DNA from: Carnobacterium_B sp045617425
GTDB lineage: Bacteria; Bacillota; Bacilli; Lactobacillales; Carnobacteriaceae
DNA length: 64,000 nt
Assembly (NCBI RefSeq): GCF_045617425.1
Contig: NZ_JAZLIO010000022.1
Coordinates: 124,001 to 188,000 of the forward strand
Direction of reading: 5' to 3'
The position numbers and the translations under genes were made by a program. Position 1 is the first letter of the stretch. Each line of letters opens with the position of its first letter. The notes beneath the pieces are model-generated. The model ran no database searches. It had not been told where the DNA came from and worked only from the letters and a program-made list of their open reading frames with translations. Shown piece by piece: positions 8,274-17,988 of this stretch.

Positions 8274-9359
8274 TTAGTTTACCCCTCCCTTGACTTCAGT
8301 CTTAGCACTTTTTAAAGATGCATGGAGTGGGGCAAATTTTTCTTCATAAATTTTTTGACGTGCTTTAATTTCTGGTGGTGGTTCAACAGCAGGTGCATCG
8401 GGATGTAATAACCACGTTGCAGCTAAATGTGTTTCAGAAACTTTAAAGTATGGTGGTTCTAATTCTGTATCAATTTTCATAGCAAATGCATTTCGTGGAG
8501 CAAATGCATCCCCTTTTGGTGGATCCAATAAATCTGGTGGAGTCCCTGGGATAGCATAAAGTGTTTCCGTAATTTCTAAGGTAGGCATAGAGCTGATCAG
8601 TCCCCATGTGTATGGGTGTTGAGGATTGTAAAAGATTTCATCCACTGTTCCAATTTCTATAATTTTACCTGCATACATAACCGCAACACGATCTGCAACA
8701 TTAGCTACTACACCTAAATCATGTGTAATGAAAATAATAGAAGTTGCAATTTTCTTTTGCAGTTCTTTCATAAGATCTAAGATTTGTGCTTGAATCGTTA
8801 CATCTAAAGCTGTTGTTGGTTCATCAGCAATTAGTACTTCAGGATTACATGCAAGAGCAATCGCAATAACAATACGTTGTCTTTGTCCACCAGAAAATTG
8901 GTGAGGGTATTGTTTCATACGTCTTTCTGCATCAGGTAAACCAACTAAATTTAACAATTCTAACGCTCTTTTATTTGCATCTTCTTTGTTTAATTTTTGA
9001 TGTAAACGAATTGGTTCAGAAATTTGTTTTCCAATGGTCATTGTTGGATTAAGAGATGTCATAGGATCTTGAAAAATCATTGCAATTTCTTTACCACGAA
9101 TAGCTTGCATTTCTTTTTCAGATTTTTTTATAAGATCTTCACCATTAAAAAGGATTTCTCCATTTTCAACATTTGCATTTTGTGACAGCAAACGCATAAT
9201 GCTACGAGTAGTAACAGATTTCCCAGAACCGGATTCCCCTACGATAGCTAATGTTTCACCTTTTTTTAAATCGAAACTGACACCGCGGATAGCTTTTACT
9301 TTACCAGCATAAGTGTCGAATGTGATTTCTAAATCTTTAACTTCTAATACATTGCTCAT
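8274..9359 (-). CDS. oppD: Oligopeptide ABC transporter ATPase OppD
   Basis: 361 residues. Walker A GESGSGKSV is at about 41-49. The signature FSGGQRQRIVIAIAL and Walker B VLIADEPTTALD follow, and the C-terminal oligopeptide-transporter extension contains PGTPPDLLDPPKGDAF. It is longer than OppF, as is usual for OppD. It forms the ATPase heterodimer with OppF. It starts 15 nt after oppC with a GAGGTG site. Confidence 0.95.
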   Translation of the reverse strand: MSNVLEVKDLEITFDTYAGKVKAIRGVSFDLKKGETLAIVGESGSGKSVTTRSIMRLLSQNANVENGEILFNGEDLIKKSEKEMQAIRGKEIAMIFQDPMTSLNPTMTIGKQISEPIRLHQKLNKEDANKRALELLNLVGLPDAERRMKQYPHQFSGGQRQRIVIAIALACNPEVLIADEPTTALDVTIQAQILDLMKELQKKIATSIIFITHDLGVVANVADRVAVMYAGKIIEIGTVDEIFYNPQHPYTWGLISSMPTLEITETLYAIPGTPPDLLDPPKGDAFAPRNAFAMKIDTELEPPYFKVSETHLAATWLLHPDAPAVEPPPEIKARQKIYEEKFAPLHASLKSAKTEVKGGVN

Positions 9360-9373
9360 TCATTTTCACCTCG

Positions 9374-10423
9374 CTAATCTTTCATTTTTGGATCAAATGC
9401 ATCACGCAAACCATCTGCTAACAAGTTAAATGAAATCATTAAAATACAAATAACTGCTGCTGGATACCACATTAAATGAGGTAAGAAGCGGAATGTTTTG
9501 TATCCATCATTAATCAGTGTTCCTAATGACGCTGTTGGTGCAGGAATACCTATACCGATGAAACTCAAGAATGCCTCGAAGAAAATAGCAGACGGTATTG
9601 AGAACATGGTTTGAATAATGATAACACCTGATAAATTTGGAATTAAATGTTTAAATGCTATTTTTATTGAAGATTCACCTAAAGTACGGGCTGCTAAGAT
9701 ATATTCTTGATTTTTCAATTTCAACGTTTGTGCACGAACTACCCTGGCCATTGAAATCCAACCAGTAATAGCTAACGCAATAATAATTGACATAATACCT
9801 GGATCTAAAACCAAGAGCATCAAGATAACTACTACTAAGTTAGGAACTCCTGATAATATTTCTAAGACACGTTGCATGAAATTATCAATTTTCCCGCCGC
9901 ACCATCCTGAAACTAAACCATAAGTTACACCTATCGTTAAGTCAAAAAATGCTGCAACAAATGCAATTATTAAGGAAACACGAGTACCATAAAGAATACG
10001 TGAAAGTAAATCACGTCCTAAACTGTCTGTACCTAAAATATAGTATTGATCTTCAGGAACGCCTTTTTCAGCATATTTATCTACACGTGTATCTCCAACC
10101 GCTTGAGTTCCATTTAATCCATCAATTCCGATTCCCGGAATTTTAGGAGGTAAACTTGCAAACTCTACAGTTTGAACATTTGGGTCATGCGGTGCAACAA
10201 GCGGAGCTGCAATTGTTAGAATAATCATAATTGTTAGAATAATCAGACTAATTACGGCCGCTTTATTTTTTTTCAATCTTCTCCATGAGTCTTGAATAAA
10301 ACTTAATGAAGGTGCTGCAATTTTTTCGTTATCTTGAATACTTGACTCAGATGCTGGAGCAAACATGTCAGGAGACAGATTCTTTAATTCATCTGCAACA
10401 GGAGTATTATCTTGATTATGCAT
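9374..10423 (-). CDS. oppC: Oligopeptide ABC transporter permease OppC
   Basis: 349 residues with a long hydrophilic N-terminus (about 1-55), a first membrane helix around 57-77, and five more helices in the C-terminal half. The permease EAA-type loop is seen as EYILAARTLGESSIKIAFKH. It forms the membrane pore with OppB. Its ATG overlaps the oppB stop by one base (TAATG), a sign of coupled translation. Confidence 0.94.
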   Translation of the reverse strand: MHNQDNTPVADELKNLSPDMFAPASESSIQDNEKIAAPSLSFIQDSWRRLKKNKAAVISLIILTIMIILTIAAPLVAPHDPNVQTVEFASLPPKIPGIGIDGLNGTQAVGDTRVDKYAEKGVPEDQYYILGTDSLGRDLLSRILYGTRVSLIIAFVAAFFDLTIGVTYGLVSGWCGGKIDNFMQRVLEILSGVPNLVVVILMLLVLDPGIMSIIIALAITGWISMARVVRAQTLKLKNQEYILAARTLGESSIKIAFKHLIPNLSGVIIIQTMFSIPSAIFFEAFLSFIGIGIPAPTASLGTLINDGYKTFRFLPHLMWYPAAVICILMISFNLLADGLRDAFDPKMKD

Positions 10424-11370
10424 TATTTGTCCCCTCCTTCTGTAGAAACACGAATACGTGGGTCAATTACTCCGTATAAAATATCTACAACTAAAATGAT
10501 AAATACTAACATAGCAGAATAAAGAATGGTTACACCCATAATGGTAGGGTAATCATTTGTCATAATTGATTTAACGAACTGTTCTCCAATTCCTGGAATA
10601 GCATAAATATTTTCTACAACCATTGAACCTGTCATTAAACCAACTGCCATAGGCCCTAAAATCGTAACTAATGGAATCAAAGCATTACGAACACCATGTT
10701 TAAATGCAACTGTCCATCTGCTTAACCCTTTTGCTCTTGCTAATTCAACGTAATCACTACTCAGTACATCTACCATTTCTGTTCTAATAAAACGAGCAGA
10801 ATCGGCTAACGGAGATATCGTTAATGCTAATGTTGGCAAAACAGATGAACTGAATCCACCATCCCATAAAGCAATTGGGAACCATTGTAGATATACTCCA
10901 AAAATAAGTTGCAATAATACTGCAATAACAAAGTTAGGAATGGATCTACCTAAAATTGCTGAAAATGTTGCTAATGTATCAATCCATGTGTTTTGATACA
11001 TTGCTGCGATTACTCCTAAAACAATACCTAGTATTGTCCCAAGTGCGACTGCTTGAATACCTAGCTGCAAGGATGGCCCTATACGCGTAGATAACAGTTT
11101 TGTTACAGGAGTATTGTTAAATTGGAATGATGTTCCTAAATCCCCTTTAAGCAATCCCCCGATATACACTAAATACTGAACCGCAACCGGTTCGTTTAAT
11201 CCATATTGTTCATTCATAATATAGATTTGTTCTTCTGAAAGTTTATCCTGGTTACTATATGGAGTACCTGGTAAAAGCTTCATTAAGAAGAAAGTAATCG
11301 ATGCAATTAAAAATAATGTCAATAACATGTATAATACACGCTTTCCTAAAAATCTAGCATAACTTTTCAT
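10423..11370 (-). CDS. oppB: Oligopeptide ABC transporter permease OppB
   Basis: 315 residues with an N-terminal helix (about 10-30) and five more membrane segments. The permease loop DYVELARAKGLSRWTVAFKH is typical of OppB/DppB. It is the first gene of oppBCDF, started by ATG with GGAGGTG upstream and a candidate promoter at 11420-11446. No oppA is in the operon; two OppA-like lipoproteins lie 6-10 kb away. Confidence 0.95.
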   Translation of the reverse strand: MKSYARFLGKRVLYMLLTLFLIASITFFLMKLLPGTPYSNQDKLSEEQIYIMNEQYGLNEPVAVQYLVYIGGLLKGDLGTSFQFNNTPVTKLLSTRIGPSLQLGIQAVALGTILGIVLGVIAAMYQNTWIDTLATFSAILGRSIPNFVIAVLLQLIFGVYLQWFPIALWDGGFSSSVLPTLALTISPLADSARFIRTEMVDVLSSDYVELARAKGLSRWTVAFKHGVRNALIPLVTILGPMAVGLMTGSMVVENIYAIPGIGEQFVKSIMTNDYPTIMGVTILYSAMLVFIILVVDILYGVIDPRIRVSTEGGDK

Positions 11371-11419
11371 CGATTAAAGCACCTCCAACAATTTTAATTT
11401 TAATTCTCCTACAAAAAAG

Positions 11420-11446
11420 AATATACTATATAGAATAGCTTGTCAA
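11420..11446 (-). promoter_or_regulatory. Candidate promoter of oppBCDF
   Basis: On the minus strand, a perfect -35 TTGACA (11441-11446) and a -10 TATATT (11420-11425) with a 15-nt spacer. The spacer is short, and TATTCT at 17 nt is an alternative. A CodY-box-like 15-mer with about four mismatches lies directly upstream at 11451-11465. Confidence 0.5.
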
Positions 11447-11647
11447 AAGCAATTTTGCAAAACTTTTTTGAATTAAGCTATCATATTCTACCTAAAGATT
11501 AAAATGTGATTAGAAATCAAATAGAAAACGTATTGTTTTACAAAAGATAAATCATTACCTCTATCTAATTTTATTCATACATTTTTCATTGTATTCCTTT
11601 ATAATGGATTGAGAACGATTATTTTTCTACTTCAAGGAGGAAATTAA

Positions 11648-12019
11648 GTGAAACAAAAATTTACACCTGTTCGGATCTTTTTAGCTATACTCGTTTTATG
11701 TATACTATTAGAACTTATTATTTATAGAGAACTTTCATTTTATCATACTACAAATCTTACTTTCTATGGAGCTGCCTTCTTTCTTATTATTGGTCTTTTT
11801 GGCGCATCTTTTTCTTCAGGATTTTTTGATTTTTTTAACTACAGTATGAGAAAAGCTGCTTTTAATATTCGAAAAGGTAGAAACTCAGATGAAGAATTAC
11901 ATGTTAAACCACTTTCGAAAGTATTCGGAAAAGGATATTATTTTTTTTTAAAAGTAGGTTCAGCCTTGTTAATTGTTTGTATTCTTACTTTATTAGCTTA
12001 TTACCTTATTGAAAGATGA
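11648..12019 (+). CDS. Small membrane protein, DUF3899-like
   Basis: 123 residues started by GTG with AAGGAGG about 6 nt upstream. Three hydrophobic stretches (about 8-26, 38-60 and 98-119) predict an integral membrane protein, with a basic loop (SMRKAAFNIRKGRN, about 66-79) between helices 2 and 3. The arrangement resembles DUF3899 proteins, which have no known function. It sits between the divergent opp operon and trpS. The family assignment is from memory and moderate. Confidence 0.65.
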   Translation: MKQKFTPVRIFLAILVLCILLELIIYRELSFYHTTNLTFYGAAFFLIIGLFGASFSSGFFDFFNYSMRKAAFNIRKGRNSDEELHVKPLSKVFGKGYYFFLKVGSALLIVCILTLLAYYLIER

Positions 12020-12110
12020 TTATTTAGTAGTTGTTATGAACAAATCATTTAATTCAACTTAAAATAGCGTATAATAATTAATGTATTTAGAATTAAGGGG
12101 TGTAAAATTA

Positions 12111-13115
12111 ATGAAGACAATTTTTTCAGGTATCCAGCCCAGTGGAACTCCTACTATTGGAAATTACATTGGAGCGATGAAACAGTTTATTGATTTACAA
12201 GAAAGTTATACAAGTTATTTTTGTATCGTGGATGAACATGCAATTACGGTACAACAAGAACCATTGAAGCTTAGACAACAAACGAAAAGTCTTGCTGCAT
12301 TATACTTAGCTATCGGACTAGATCCAAAAAAAGCAACTATTTTTATTCAATCTGAAGTCTCTGCACATGCTGAAGCTGCTTGGATCGTCCAATGCAATAC
12401 TAGTTTAGGTGAATTAGAACGGATGACACAATTTAAAGATAAATCTGCAAAAAATAATCGTGCTGGTGTATCAGCTGGTTTATTGACTTACCCTCCTCTA
12501 ATGGTAGCCGATATTATTCTTTATCAATCTGACTTAGTTCCTGTGGGAGATGACCAAAAGCAACATTTAGAATTAACCAGAGATTTTGTTAGTCGATTTA
12601 ACAATAAATACGGTAATGGCAATCAATTGCTTACAACGCCAGAAGTAAACATACCAGAATCTGGTGGACGAATCATGAGTTTACAAGATCCCTTGAAAAA
12701 AATGAGTAAGTCTGATGAGAATAAAAAAAGTTTTATTTCAATGTTGGACGAACCCGCAACTATTCGTAAAAAAATCAAGAGTGCTGTAACAGATTCAAGT
12801 GGTGTGATTGAGTATGATCCTGAAAATAAACCTGGTATTTCTAATTTATTAACCATTTACGCTTCATTTACTGATTTTAATATTCCTGAATTAGTAGATC
12901 GTTACCAAGATAGTGGGTATGGTAAATTTAAAGAAGATCTGGGGGAAGCTATCGTTTCGGTATTAGAACCTATTCAAATTAAACATGATGAATTGATCAA
13001 TTCAGATGAATTAGACTCTATTTTGGATGAAGGTGCCATTAAAGCACGCATGGTAGCTGATAAAACTCTCTTGAAAATGAGAAATGCTATTGGCTTAGGC
13101 AGAAAACGAAAATAA
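12111..13115 (+). CDS. trpS: Tryptophan--tRNA ligase
   Basis: 334 residues of a class I synthetase. The HIGH-equivalent TIGN is at 15-18 and KMSKS at 197-201. It charges tRNA-Trp with tryptophan using ATP. The frame opens ten codons earlier, but the ATG at 12111 gives the family start MKTIFSGIQPSG and has AAGGGGTG upstream. A -10-like TATAAT lies at 12070-12075. The short leader leaves no room for a T-box, unlike thrS. The trpS-opp neighbourhood matches Bacillus. Confidence 0.96.
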   Translation: MKTIFSGIQPSGTPTIGNYIGAMKQFIDLQESYTSYFCIVDEHAITVQQEPLKLRQQTKSLAALYLAIGLDPKKATIFIQSEVSAHAEAAWIVQCNTSLGELERMTQFKDKSAKNNRAGVSAGLLTYPPLMVADIILYQSDLVPVGDDQKQHLELTRDFVSRFNNKYGNGNQLLTTPEVNIPESGGRIMSLQDPLKKMSKSDENKKSFISMLDEPATIRKKIKSAVTDSSGVIEYDPENKPGISNLLTIYASFTDFNIPELVDRYQDSGYGKFKEDLGEAIVSVLEPIQIKHDELINSDELDSILDEGAIKARMVADKTLLKMRNAIGLGRKRK

Positions 13116-13123
13116 TAAAAATG

Positions 13124-13157
13124 AAAAGCCGTTAGAATTCCTAATCTAACGGCTTTT
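13124..13157. terminator. Bidirectional terminator between trpS and lplA
   Basis: A 13-bp stem (13124-13136 with 13145-13157), GC-rich inside with A/T runs outside, lying between convergent genes. Confidence 0.88.
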
Positions 13158-13161
13158 TATT

Positions 13162-14181
13162 TTAGTATATTAAATGTATTAATTCTTCTTTAGTAATATT
13201 TCCGAAGTACTTCTTGATATTTATGTCATCAAGAGCCTCACTTATTGATGTTACATCGTACTTAGTTCCGTTCAATTGTTCTTCCACATCAGAAATATCT
13301 CCTAATCCAAAGAAATCCCCAAAAATACGGATATCTTGGATAAAACCTTTGTCTACGTTCATTTTGAATTCTACTGAACCAATAGAAAAACGATGACGAC
13401 GAACTAACTCAAATTTTGGTGATTTCCCATAGTTCCAATCCCAATTATTAAAATATTTTCCAGACAGTTCTTCAATCTGTTTCCAATCCTCATCAGTCAA
13501 TTTATACTCCTTAATTTCTTCAGGAGTATTGACATCAAAAATGTTCAGCAATAAACGGTCGCGGAATTCTTTTGTACTTAAGAATTGATAGTCATCAGAT
13601 AAATAAGGTTTTATATTTGTTACACGGCTTCTTATTGATTTAATTCCTTTTGACTCTATTTTATCTTTTCTTACCTTAAGGGCGTTCACGACTTCTTCAA
13701 TATCACTATCAAACATGATTGTACCATGTGCGGTCATTCGACCATTTTTTGAATACATCGCATTTCCAGAAAATTTTTGTCCATTAATCAATAAATCATT
13801 TCTACCTTCAAGTTTAGCGCCTTCTACTCCCATTTTGTGTAAAGAATCAATTATAGGCTCTGTAAATTTACCGAAATCACGAAATGAATCTCCATCATCT
13901 TTAGTAATAAAACAAAAACAAAATACTCCTAAATCATGGTATACCGCTCCACCACCTGAAAATCGACGAACTACGTGAATATTCTTTTTTTCAACGTAAT
14001 CTGTGTTAATTTCTTCAATCGTATTTTGATTTCTTCCAATTATAATAGAAGGTTCATTAATATAAAAGAGTAAAATTGGTTCATCAAATACGACATTATT
14101 TAATAAGTGGTATTCAATCGCTAAGTTAATAGATGGATCTGTTATTTCTTTTCCATTACGGACATTTTTGACATAATACAT
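13162..14181 (-). CDS. lplA: Lipoate--protein ligase (LplA/LplJ type)
   Basis: 339 residues. The lipoate-binding motif RRFSGGGAVYHD is at 72-83, GRNDLLINGQKFSGNA follows at about 121-136, and the C-terminal accessory domain of two-domain ligases is present. It activates free lipoate with ATP and attaches it to E2 and GcvH lipoyl domains. It lies 52 nt after the MBL hydrolase on the same strand, a pair also found in Bacillus (yhfI-lplJ). It suggests scavenging of lipoate; no lipoate synthesis genes are in the window. Confidence 0.92.
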   Translation of the reverse strand: MYYVKNVRNGKEITDPSINLAIEYHLLNNVVFDEPILLFYINEPSIIIGRNQNTIEEINTDYVEKKNIHVVRRFSGGGAVYHDLGVFCFCFITKDDGDSFRDFGKFTEPIIDSLHKMGVEGAKLEGRNDLLINGQKFSGNAMYSKNGRMTAHGTIMFDSDIEEVVNALKVRKDKIESKGIKSIRSRVTNIKPYLSDDYQFLSTKEFRDRLLLNIFDVNTPEEIKEYKLTDEDWKQIEELSGKYFNNWDWNYGKSPKFELVRRHRFSIGSVEFKMNVDKGFIQDIRIFGDFFGLGDISDVEEQLNGTKYDVTSISEALDDINIKKYFGNITKEELIHLIY

Positions 14182-14233
14182 TTAATTTTCCTCATTCCTG
14201 GCTTCTTTCTTTGTTCTCTATATATTGTTTTTG

Positions 14234-14980
14234 TTAAATTTCAATTGTGAGGTCTTTTTTAGCCAATACGACTTCTGTTCTTGGCGTTTCACTAATGGCT
14301 TGAGCTTTTAAAAGCTGTAAGTCTCCTTCTTGAGGTAAATGTGTCAAAATAATTTTTTTTACATTTGCTTCATTTGCAATCCTTCCTACTTCAGAAGCGG
14401 TCATGTGAACGCGATGGTTTTCCATTCCGTTAAAAAAATTCGTATCTGCTAGCAAGATGTCAGCATCTTTGCTAAAAGAAATAAAGTCAGATAAGTAACC
14501 AGAATCAGCGGTATAGACAAGAGTCTTTCCTGTTTTTACTTCTATAATTCTCATAGCGTAGCATTCCACCGGGTGTAAAGTTTTCATAAAGTGAATTTCG
14601 AAAGGACCAATATATATTTTTTCATTTTCTTCGTATTCTATGCCTTCACTTACAAGATCCATCGTTAACTGCTTAAAATTTTCCTTATCTCCTGCATGTC
14701 CATAAATAGGCAGCATTGGAGCTCGCTCAAGATTATTTTTCATCCTCTTCAATTGACGTGTAAATTGCAACACCCCTAAATCAGCAATATGATCATAGTG
14801 GTAATGAGATAAAATTACAGCATCTAACTGTAATGGATCTAAGTGATTTTCTAAAGCAATTAAGGAAGCACTCCCTGCATCAATTAATAGGTGATAGTTT
14901 TCAGCTTCTAATAAATACGAACTTGTACCTGAATTATTCGTTGGATATCCACCCCAAAAGCCTAAAATGGTTAACTTCAT
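14234..14980 (-). CDS. MBL-fold metallo-hydrolase (YhfI-like)
   Basis: 248 residues from the ATG at 14980, which has GGGGGA upstream and gives the start MKLTILGFWGGYP; the frame opens eleven codons earlier. The metal-binding HYHYDH is at 59-64, with later ligands around TADSGY (about 165-170) and the C-terminal ILTHLPQ. The fold resembles the RNase Z/phosphodiesterase branch of the metallo-beta-lactamase superfamily. The substrate is unknown. It is probably cotranscribed with lplA downstream. Confidence 0.85.
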   Translation of the reverse strand: MKLTILGFWGGYPTNNSGTSSYLLEAENYHLLIDAGSASLIALENHLDPLQLDAVILSHYHYDHIADLGVLQFTRQLKRMKNNLERAPMLPIYGHAGDKENFKQLTMDLVSEGIEYEENEKIYIGPFEIHFMKTLHPVECYAMRIIEVKTGKTLVYTADSGYLSDFISFSKDADILLADTNFFNGMENHRVHMTASEVGRIANEANVKKIILTHLPQEGDLQLLKAQAISETPRTEVVLAKKDLTIEI

Positions 14981-15052
14981 TTTTATCCCCCGCTTCTGTT
15001 TTTTATTTATCATTTCTCTAACACCTTACACCAAGACGGCTCAGTTTAAAAT

Positions 15053-15080
15053 AAAAAAAACCTTTTTATTTTAAAAAGGA
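15053..15080 (-). terminator. Terminator after the hemY-like gene
   Basis: An 8-bp stem (15061-15068 with 15072-15079), followed on the minus strand by a run of eight T. Weak stem but good tail. Confidence 0.6.
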
Positions 15081-15116
15081 GTCTTTTATTTTATTATAAG
15101 CAATTAGATTTTTATG

Positions 15117-16520
15117 TTAAACACAATTTTGTTTTTTTATATGTTCAACTATATTTTTACTTGTTCTATTTGCTTGGCCAATACATTGATTGATTCCAAA
15201 ACCTTCTAGCCCTATTCCAGAGATATAAATTCCCGGATATTCATAGTTTAACATTTCTATCATTTCTTTTGTTTTTTCTTCCTGGTCCACAGTGTATTGA
15301 GGTATTGCGTCAGGCCATCGTTTTACAATTCGGTTTATTGGCTTATCAGTAATGCCAAGTATGATTTCCAAGTCTTTTAATATCGATTCTTCTATGTCTT
15401 TATTGCCCAATGTAACAAGTAGGTCTTCACCTTTTCTACCAAAGCTTACTCCGATAAAGACATCTTCTTCATCTTTAAGAAATGGCCACTTTTTATTTAA
15501 AAACACAATTGATGTTACATACGAATCATTTCTTCTAGGGGTCACTACACCAAAACCAGTTGGTTCATTTTTAATAGCTGATTTTTTAAACTTAAATAAA
15601 ATATATCCAATAGACGCTGTTTCGACTTGATCAAATGTTTGTCCAAATCTTTCATTTTTTATTAGTTTTGAGTATTCGGTTACTGGTGTTGCTATGCAAA
15701 TTGCACCAACCCGCATCTGTTCTTTTCGGTTAATATCAATAATATAAGTGCCTTCCGTACCTTCTTTAATTTCAAAAACTTTTTTACTTGTTTGAATATG
15801 CGGTTTTAGAATTTCAGTTAGTTTATCCGTTAAAACAGCTAATCCCTTTTGGAAAGTAACGTAATTACCAGAACCATCCAATAACTCAGGATGATGCTTG
15901 ATACCATTTGATAAACTTCCATACTTTTGTTCTAATGAATAAATAACTTCTTTGGAAGATTTAATTCCCATTTCATCCAAATCACTAGCATAAACTTTTG
16001 AAAAGAAAGGCTCAACAATATGTTCTACTAATTCTTCTCCGAATCGACTTTTAAGATATAGGCTCATTTGAATGTCTTTATCTAAGGGTTTTAAGGGAAA
16101 TAGATTATCTTTAAAACTAGCCATTTTTCCTTGAAACGTTAGTAAGTCACTTTTCCAAATATCCATTTTTCTCACTGGAATACCTTTATAAGTTGGGTAA
16201 TTAAGACTGTGCAACTTATTGTAAAAAAAGATATCTGGCTTATTTCCTTCACTATAAATTAACTGCTCCATCAGACCTAATTCTTTAATTAAATCCATAG
16301 CCTCGGGATAACGAATATCGATTGACTCAGCACCTAGATCAAAGTAGTTGTTACCTACCTTCATGGTGTAAATTTTACCACCGACTTTTAGAGCAGACTC
16401 TAATAAAATAAGTTCAAAAGGCAGCTGTTCATTTACAATTTGCTGTTTTATTCGATAAGCTGTAACGAGCCCTGTTATTCCGCCGCCTATTACTGCAATT
16501 CTCTTTTTGGCTCTCTTCAT
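15117..16520 (-). CDS. hemY: Protoporphyrinogen/coproporphyrinogen oxidase (HemY/CgoX family)
   Basis: 467 residues. The N-terminal FAD-binding motif IAVIGGGITGLVTAY (about 8-22) and ESALKVGGKIYTM (about 41-53) mark the flavin amine-oxidase fold, and the C-terminal FAD strand reads GIYISGIGLEGFGIN. The size and SLEQKYGSLSNGI region match HemY-type oxidases, which in Gram-positives oxidise coproporphyrinogen III on the way to haem. No other haem gene is nearby, so it may work on imported precursors or be a relic. It stands alone between terminators. The exact substrate is inferred. Confidence 0.82.
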   Translation of the reverse strand: MKRAKKRIAVIGGGITGLVTAYRIKQQIVNEQLPFELILLESALKVGGKIYTMKVGNNYFDLGAESIDIRYPEAMDLIKELGLMEQLIYSEGNKPDIFFYNKLHSLNYPTYKGIPVRKMDIWKSDLLTFQGKMASFKDNLFPLKPLDKDIQMSLYLKSRFGEELVEHIVEPFFSKVYASDLDEMGIKSSKEVIYSLEQKYGSLSNGIKHHPELLDGSGNYVTFQKGLAVLTDKLTEILKPHIQTSKKVFEIKEGTEGTYIIDINRKEQMRVGAICIATPVTEYSKLIKNERFGQTFDQVETASIGYILFKFKKSAIKNEPTGFGVVTPRRNDSYVTSIVFLNKKWPFLKDEEDVFIGVSFGRKGEDLLVTLGNKDIEESILKDLEIILGITDKPINRIVKRWPDAIPQYTVDQEEKTKEMIEMLNYEYPGIYISGIGLEGFGINQCIGQANRTSKNIVEHIKKQNCV

Positions 16521-16660
16521 TTATTTCCCCCCTCTCGTTTTTATTTATTACATCTATTTTACTTGTTATTTTAATAAAAAGAAACGTTATTCTAGTTTAT
16601 CTATAAAAGATTAGTCAAAAATTCATGAATCTGTCATAAAGAAAAGTCAATTTAGACGAA

Positions 16661-16707
16661 AAATAAACTAAGTTACATATAATAGATATATGTAACTTAG
16701 TTTATTT
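16661..16707 (-). terminator. Terminator after the first M42 aminopeptidase gene
   Basis: A perfect 20-bp stem (16661-16680 with 16688-16707), 7-nt loop. The minus-strand 3' side ends in a T-rich run. Confidence 0.8.
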
Positions 16708-16727
16708 TTAAAGCTCATCTTAAAATT

Positions 16728-17813
16728 TTAACTATGGTATTTAATTTTTTCAACTGTATCGCTATCTAAACGCTTGATGACTTCTGTGACTAGTTTTACA
16801 GTATTCAAATAATCGTCTTCATGAATAACTGAAGTATGGGAGTGTAAGTAACGCGTCGCAACTGTAATTGCTAATGCTGGTATCCCATTTTTACTTACAT
16901 GCTGACTTCCTGCATCTGTTCCTCCACCTGCAATCACGGTATATTGGAAAGGTATATTTAACTCTTCTGCAACAGATACCACAAAGTCACGTAAGCCTTT
17001 ATGAGCTATCATTGAAGCATCATAAATGATGATTTGTGGGCCTTTTCCTAATTTAGAATCGGCTTCTTTTTCAGTCATCCCTGGAGTATCACCAGCTGTA
17101 CCTGTATCTAATGCAAAAGCAATATCCGGATCGACTAAATGAGTTGCTGTTTTTGCACCTCTTAACCCCACTTCTTCTTGTACATTTCCAACAGCAAATG
17201 CTTTATTAGGATGTCCTTCGGCTTTTAAATTTTCTAATACTTTTAAAGTAACAGCTGTTCCAATACGATTGTCCCAAGCTTTAGCTAATAAAAATTTAGA
17301 TTCATTTAAGCGTCTGAACTCTGTATATGGTGTTACCATATCTCCCGGCTTGATTCCCCAATTTACGACTTCTTCTTTTGATGAAGCTCCAATATCAATA
17401 AACATCTCTTGAACATCATATGCTTTATTGCGTACTTCGGCAGTTAAAACATGTGGTGGTTTACATCCAATCACTCCATGAATAACATTATTTTTCCCAG
17501 TTGTAATTTGAACTTGTTGAGCCAACATTACTTGTGCCCACCAACCACCAATCGTTTGAAATTTAATAAAACCTTCTTCAGTAATGTTTGTTACCATAAA
17601 GCCGACTTCATCTAAATGTCCAGCAAACAATACTTTTGGCCCAGTTTTATCTCCAATACTTTTGGCAATGACACTACCCAATCCATCAAAGCTAATACTA
17701 TCAGCATTAGGCTCAGCATATTTTACAAATACCTCTCTTACTTGTCCTTCGTTTCCTGAAATCCCTTTTGCATCGGTTAATTCTTTTAACATCTTTAGTT
17801 CTGTTTCTTCCAT
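16728..17813 (-). CDS. M42-family glutamyl/leucyl aminopeptidase (first copy)
   Basis: 361 residues. The frame opens at a TTG five codons upstream, but that TTG overlaps the GGAGG ribosome site; the ATG at 17813 sits 8 nt from it. Metal-site motifs of the M42 family are visible in order: GHLDEVGF (about 65), AWDNRIG (about 182), QEEVGLRGA (about 214), ALDTGTAGD (about 236) and the last ligand region YLHSHTSVIH (about 325). These enzymes form large cytoplasmic tetrahedral aminopeptidases. A related gene lies at 39312-40391. It is a single-gene unit between terminators. Confidence 0.92.
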   Translation of the reverse strand: MEETELKMLKELTDAKGISGNEGQVREVFVKYAEPNADSISFDGLGSVIAKSIGDKTGPKVLFAGHLDEVGFMVTNITEEGFIKFQTIGGWWAQVMLAQQVQITTGKNNVIHGVIGCKPPHVLTAEVRNKAYDVQEMFIDIGASSKEEVVNWGIKPGDMVTPYTEFRRLNESKFLLAKAWDNRIGTAVTLKVLENLKAEGHPNKAFAVGNVQEEVGLRGAKTATHLVDPDIAFALDTGTAGDTPGMTEKEADSKLGKGPQIIIYDASMIAHKGLRDFVVSVAEELNIPFQYTVIAGGGTDAGSQHVSKNGIPALAITVATRYLHSHTSVIHEDDYLNTVKLVTEVIKRLDSDTVEKIKYHS

Positions 17814-17920
17814 AATATACGCCTCCAATTTAATTTATACGTTTAATTATAACATTCTTTATAATTAAATAGGTTCTTAAGCTGATTTTTTACATTTTAG
17901 TATTTTCCAGTGATAATAAC

Positions 17921-17959
17921 AAAGAAAGAGCCATGAACAGAAGTCCAGGCCCTTTCTTT
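17921..17959 (-). terminator. Terminator after the first OppA gene
   Basis: A 12-bp stem (17921-17932 with 17948-17959). The single A-C mismatch read on the + strand becomes a G-U pair in the minus-strand RNA, which fits a minus-strand terminator. Confidence 0.65.
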
Positions 17960-17988
17960 ATCATTGATATACTAATTTTCAATTTAAC

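Noticed and set aside
12020..12110. A T-box or other leader before trpS
   Set aside because: The space is about 90 nt, with no T-box core and no terminator.
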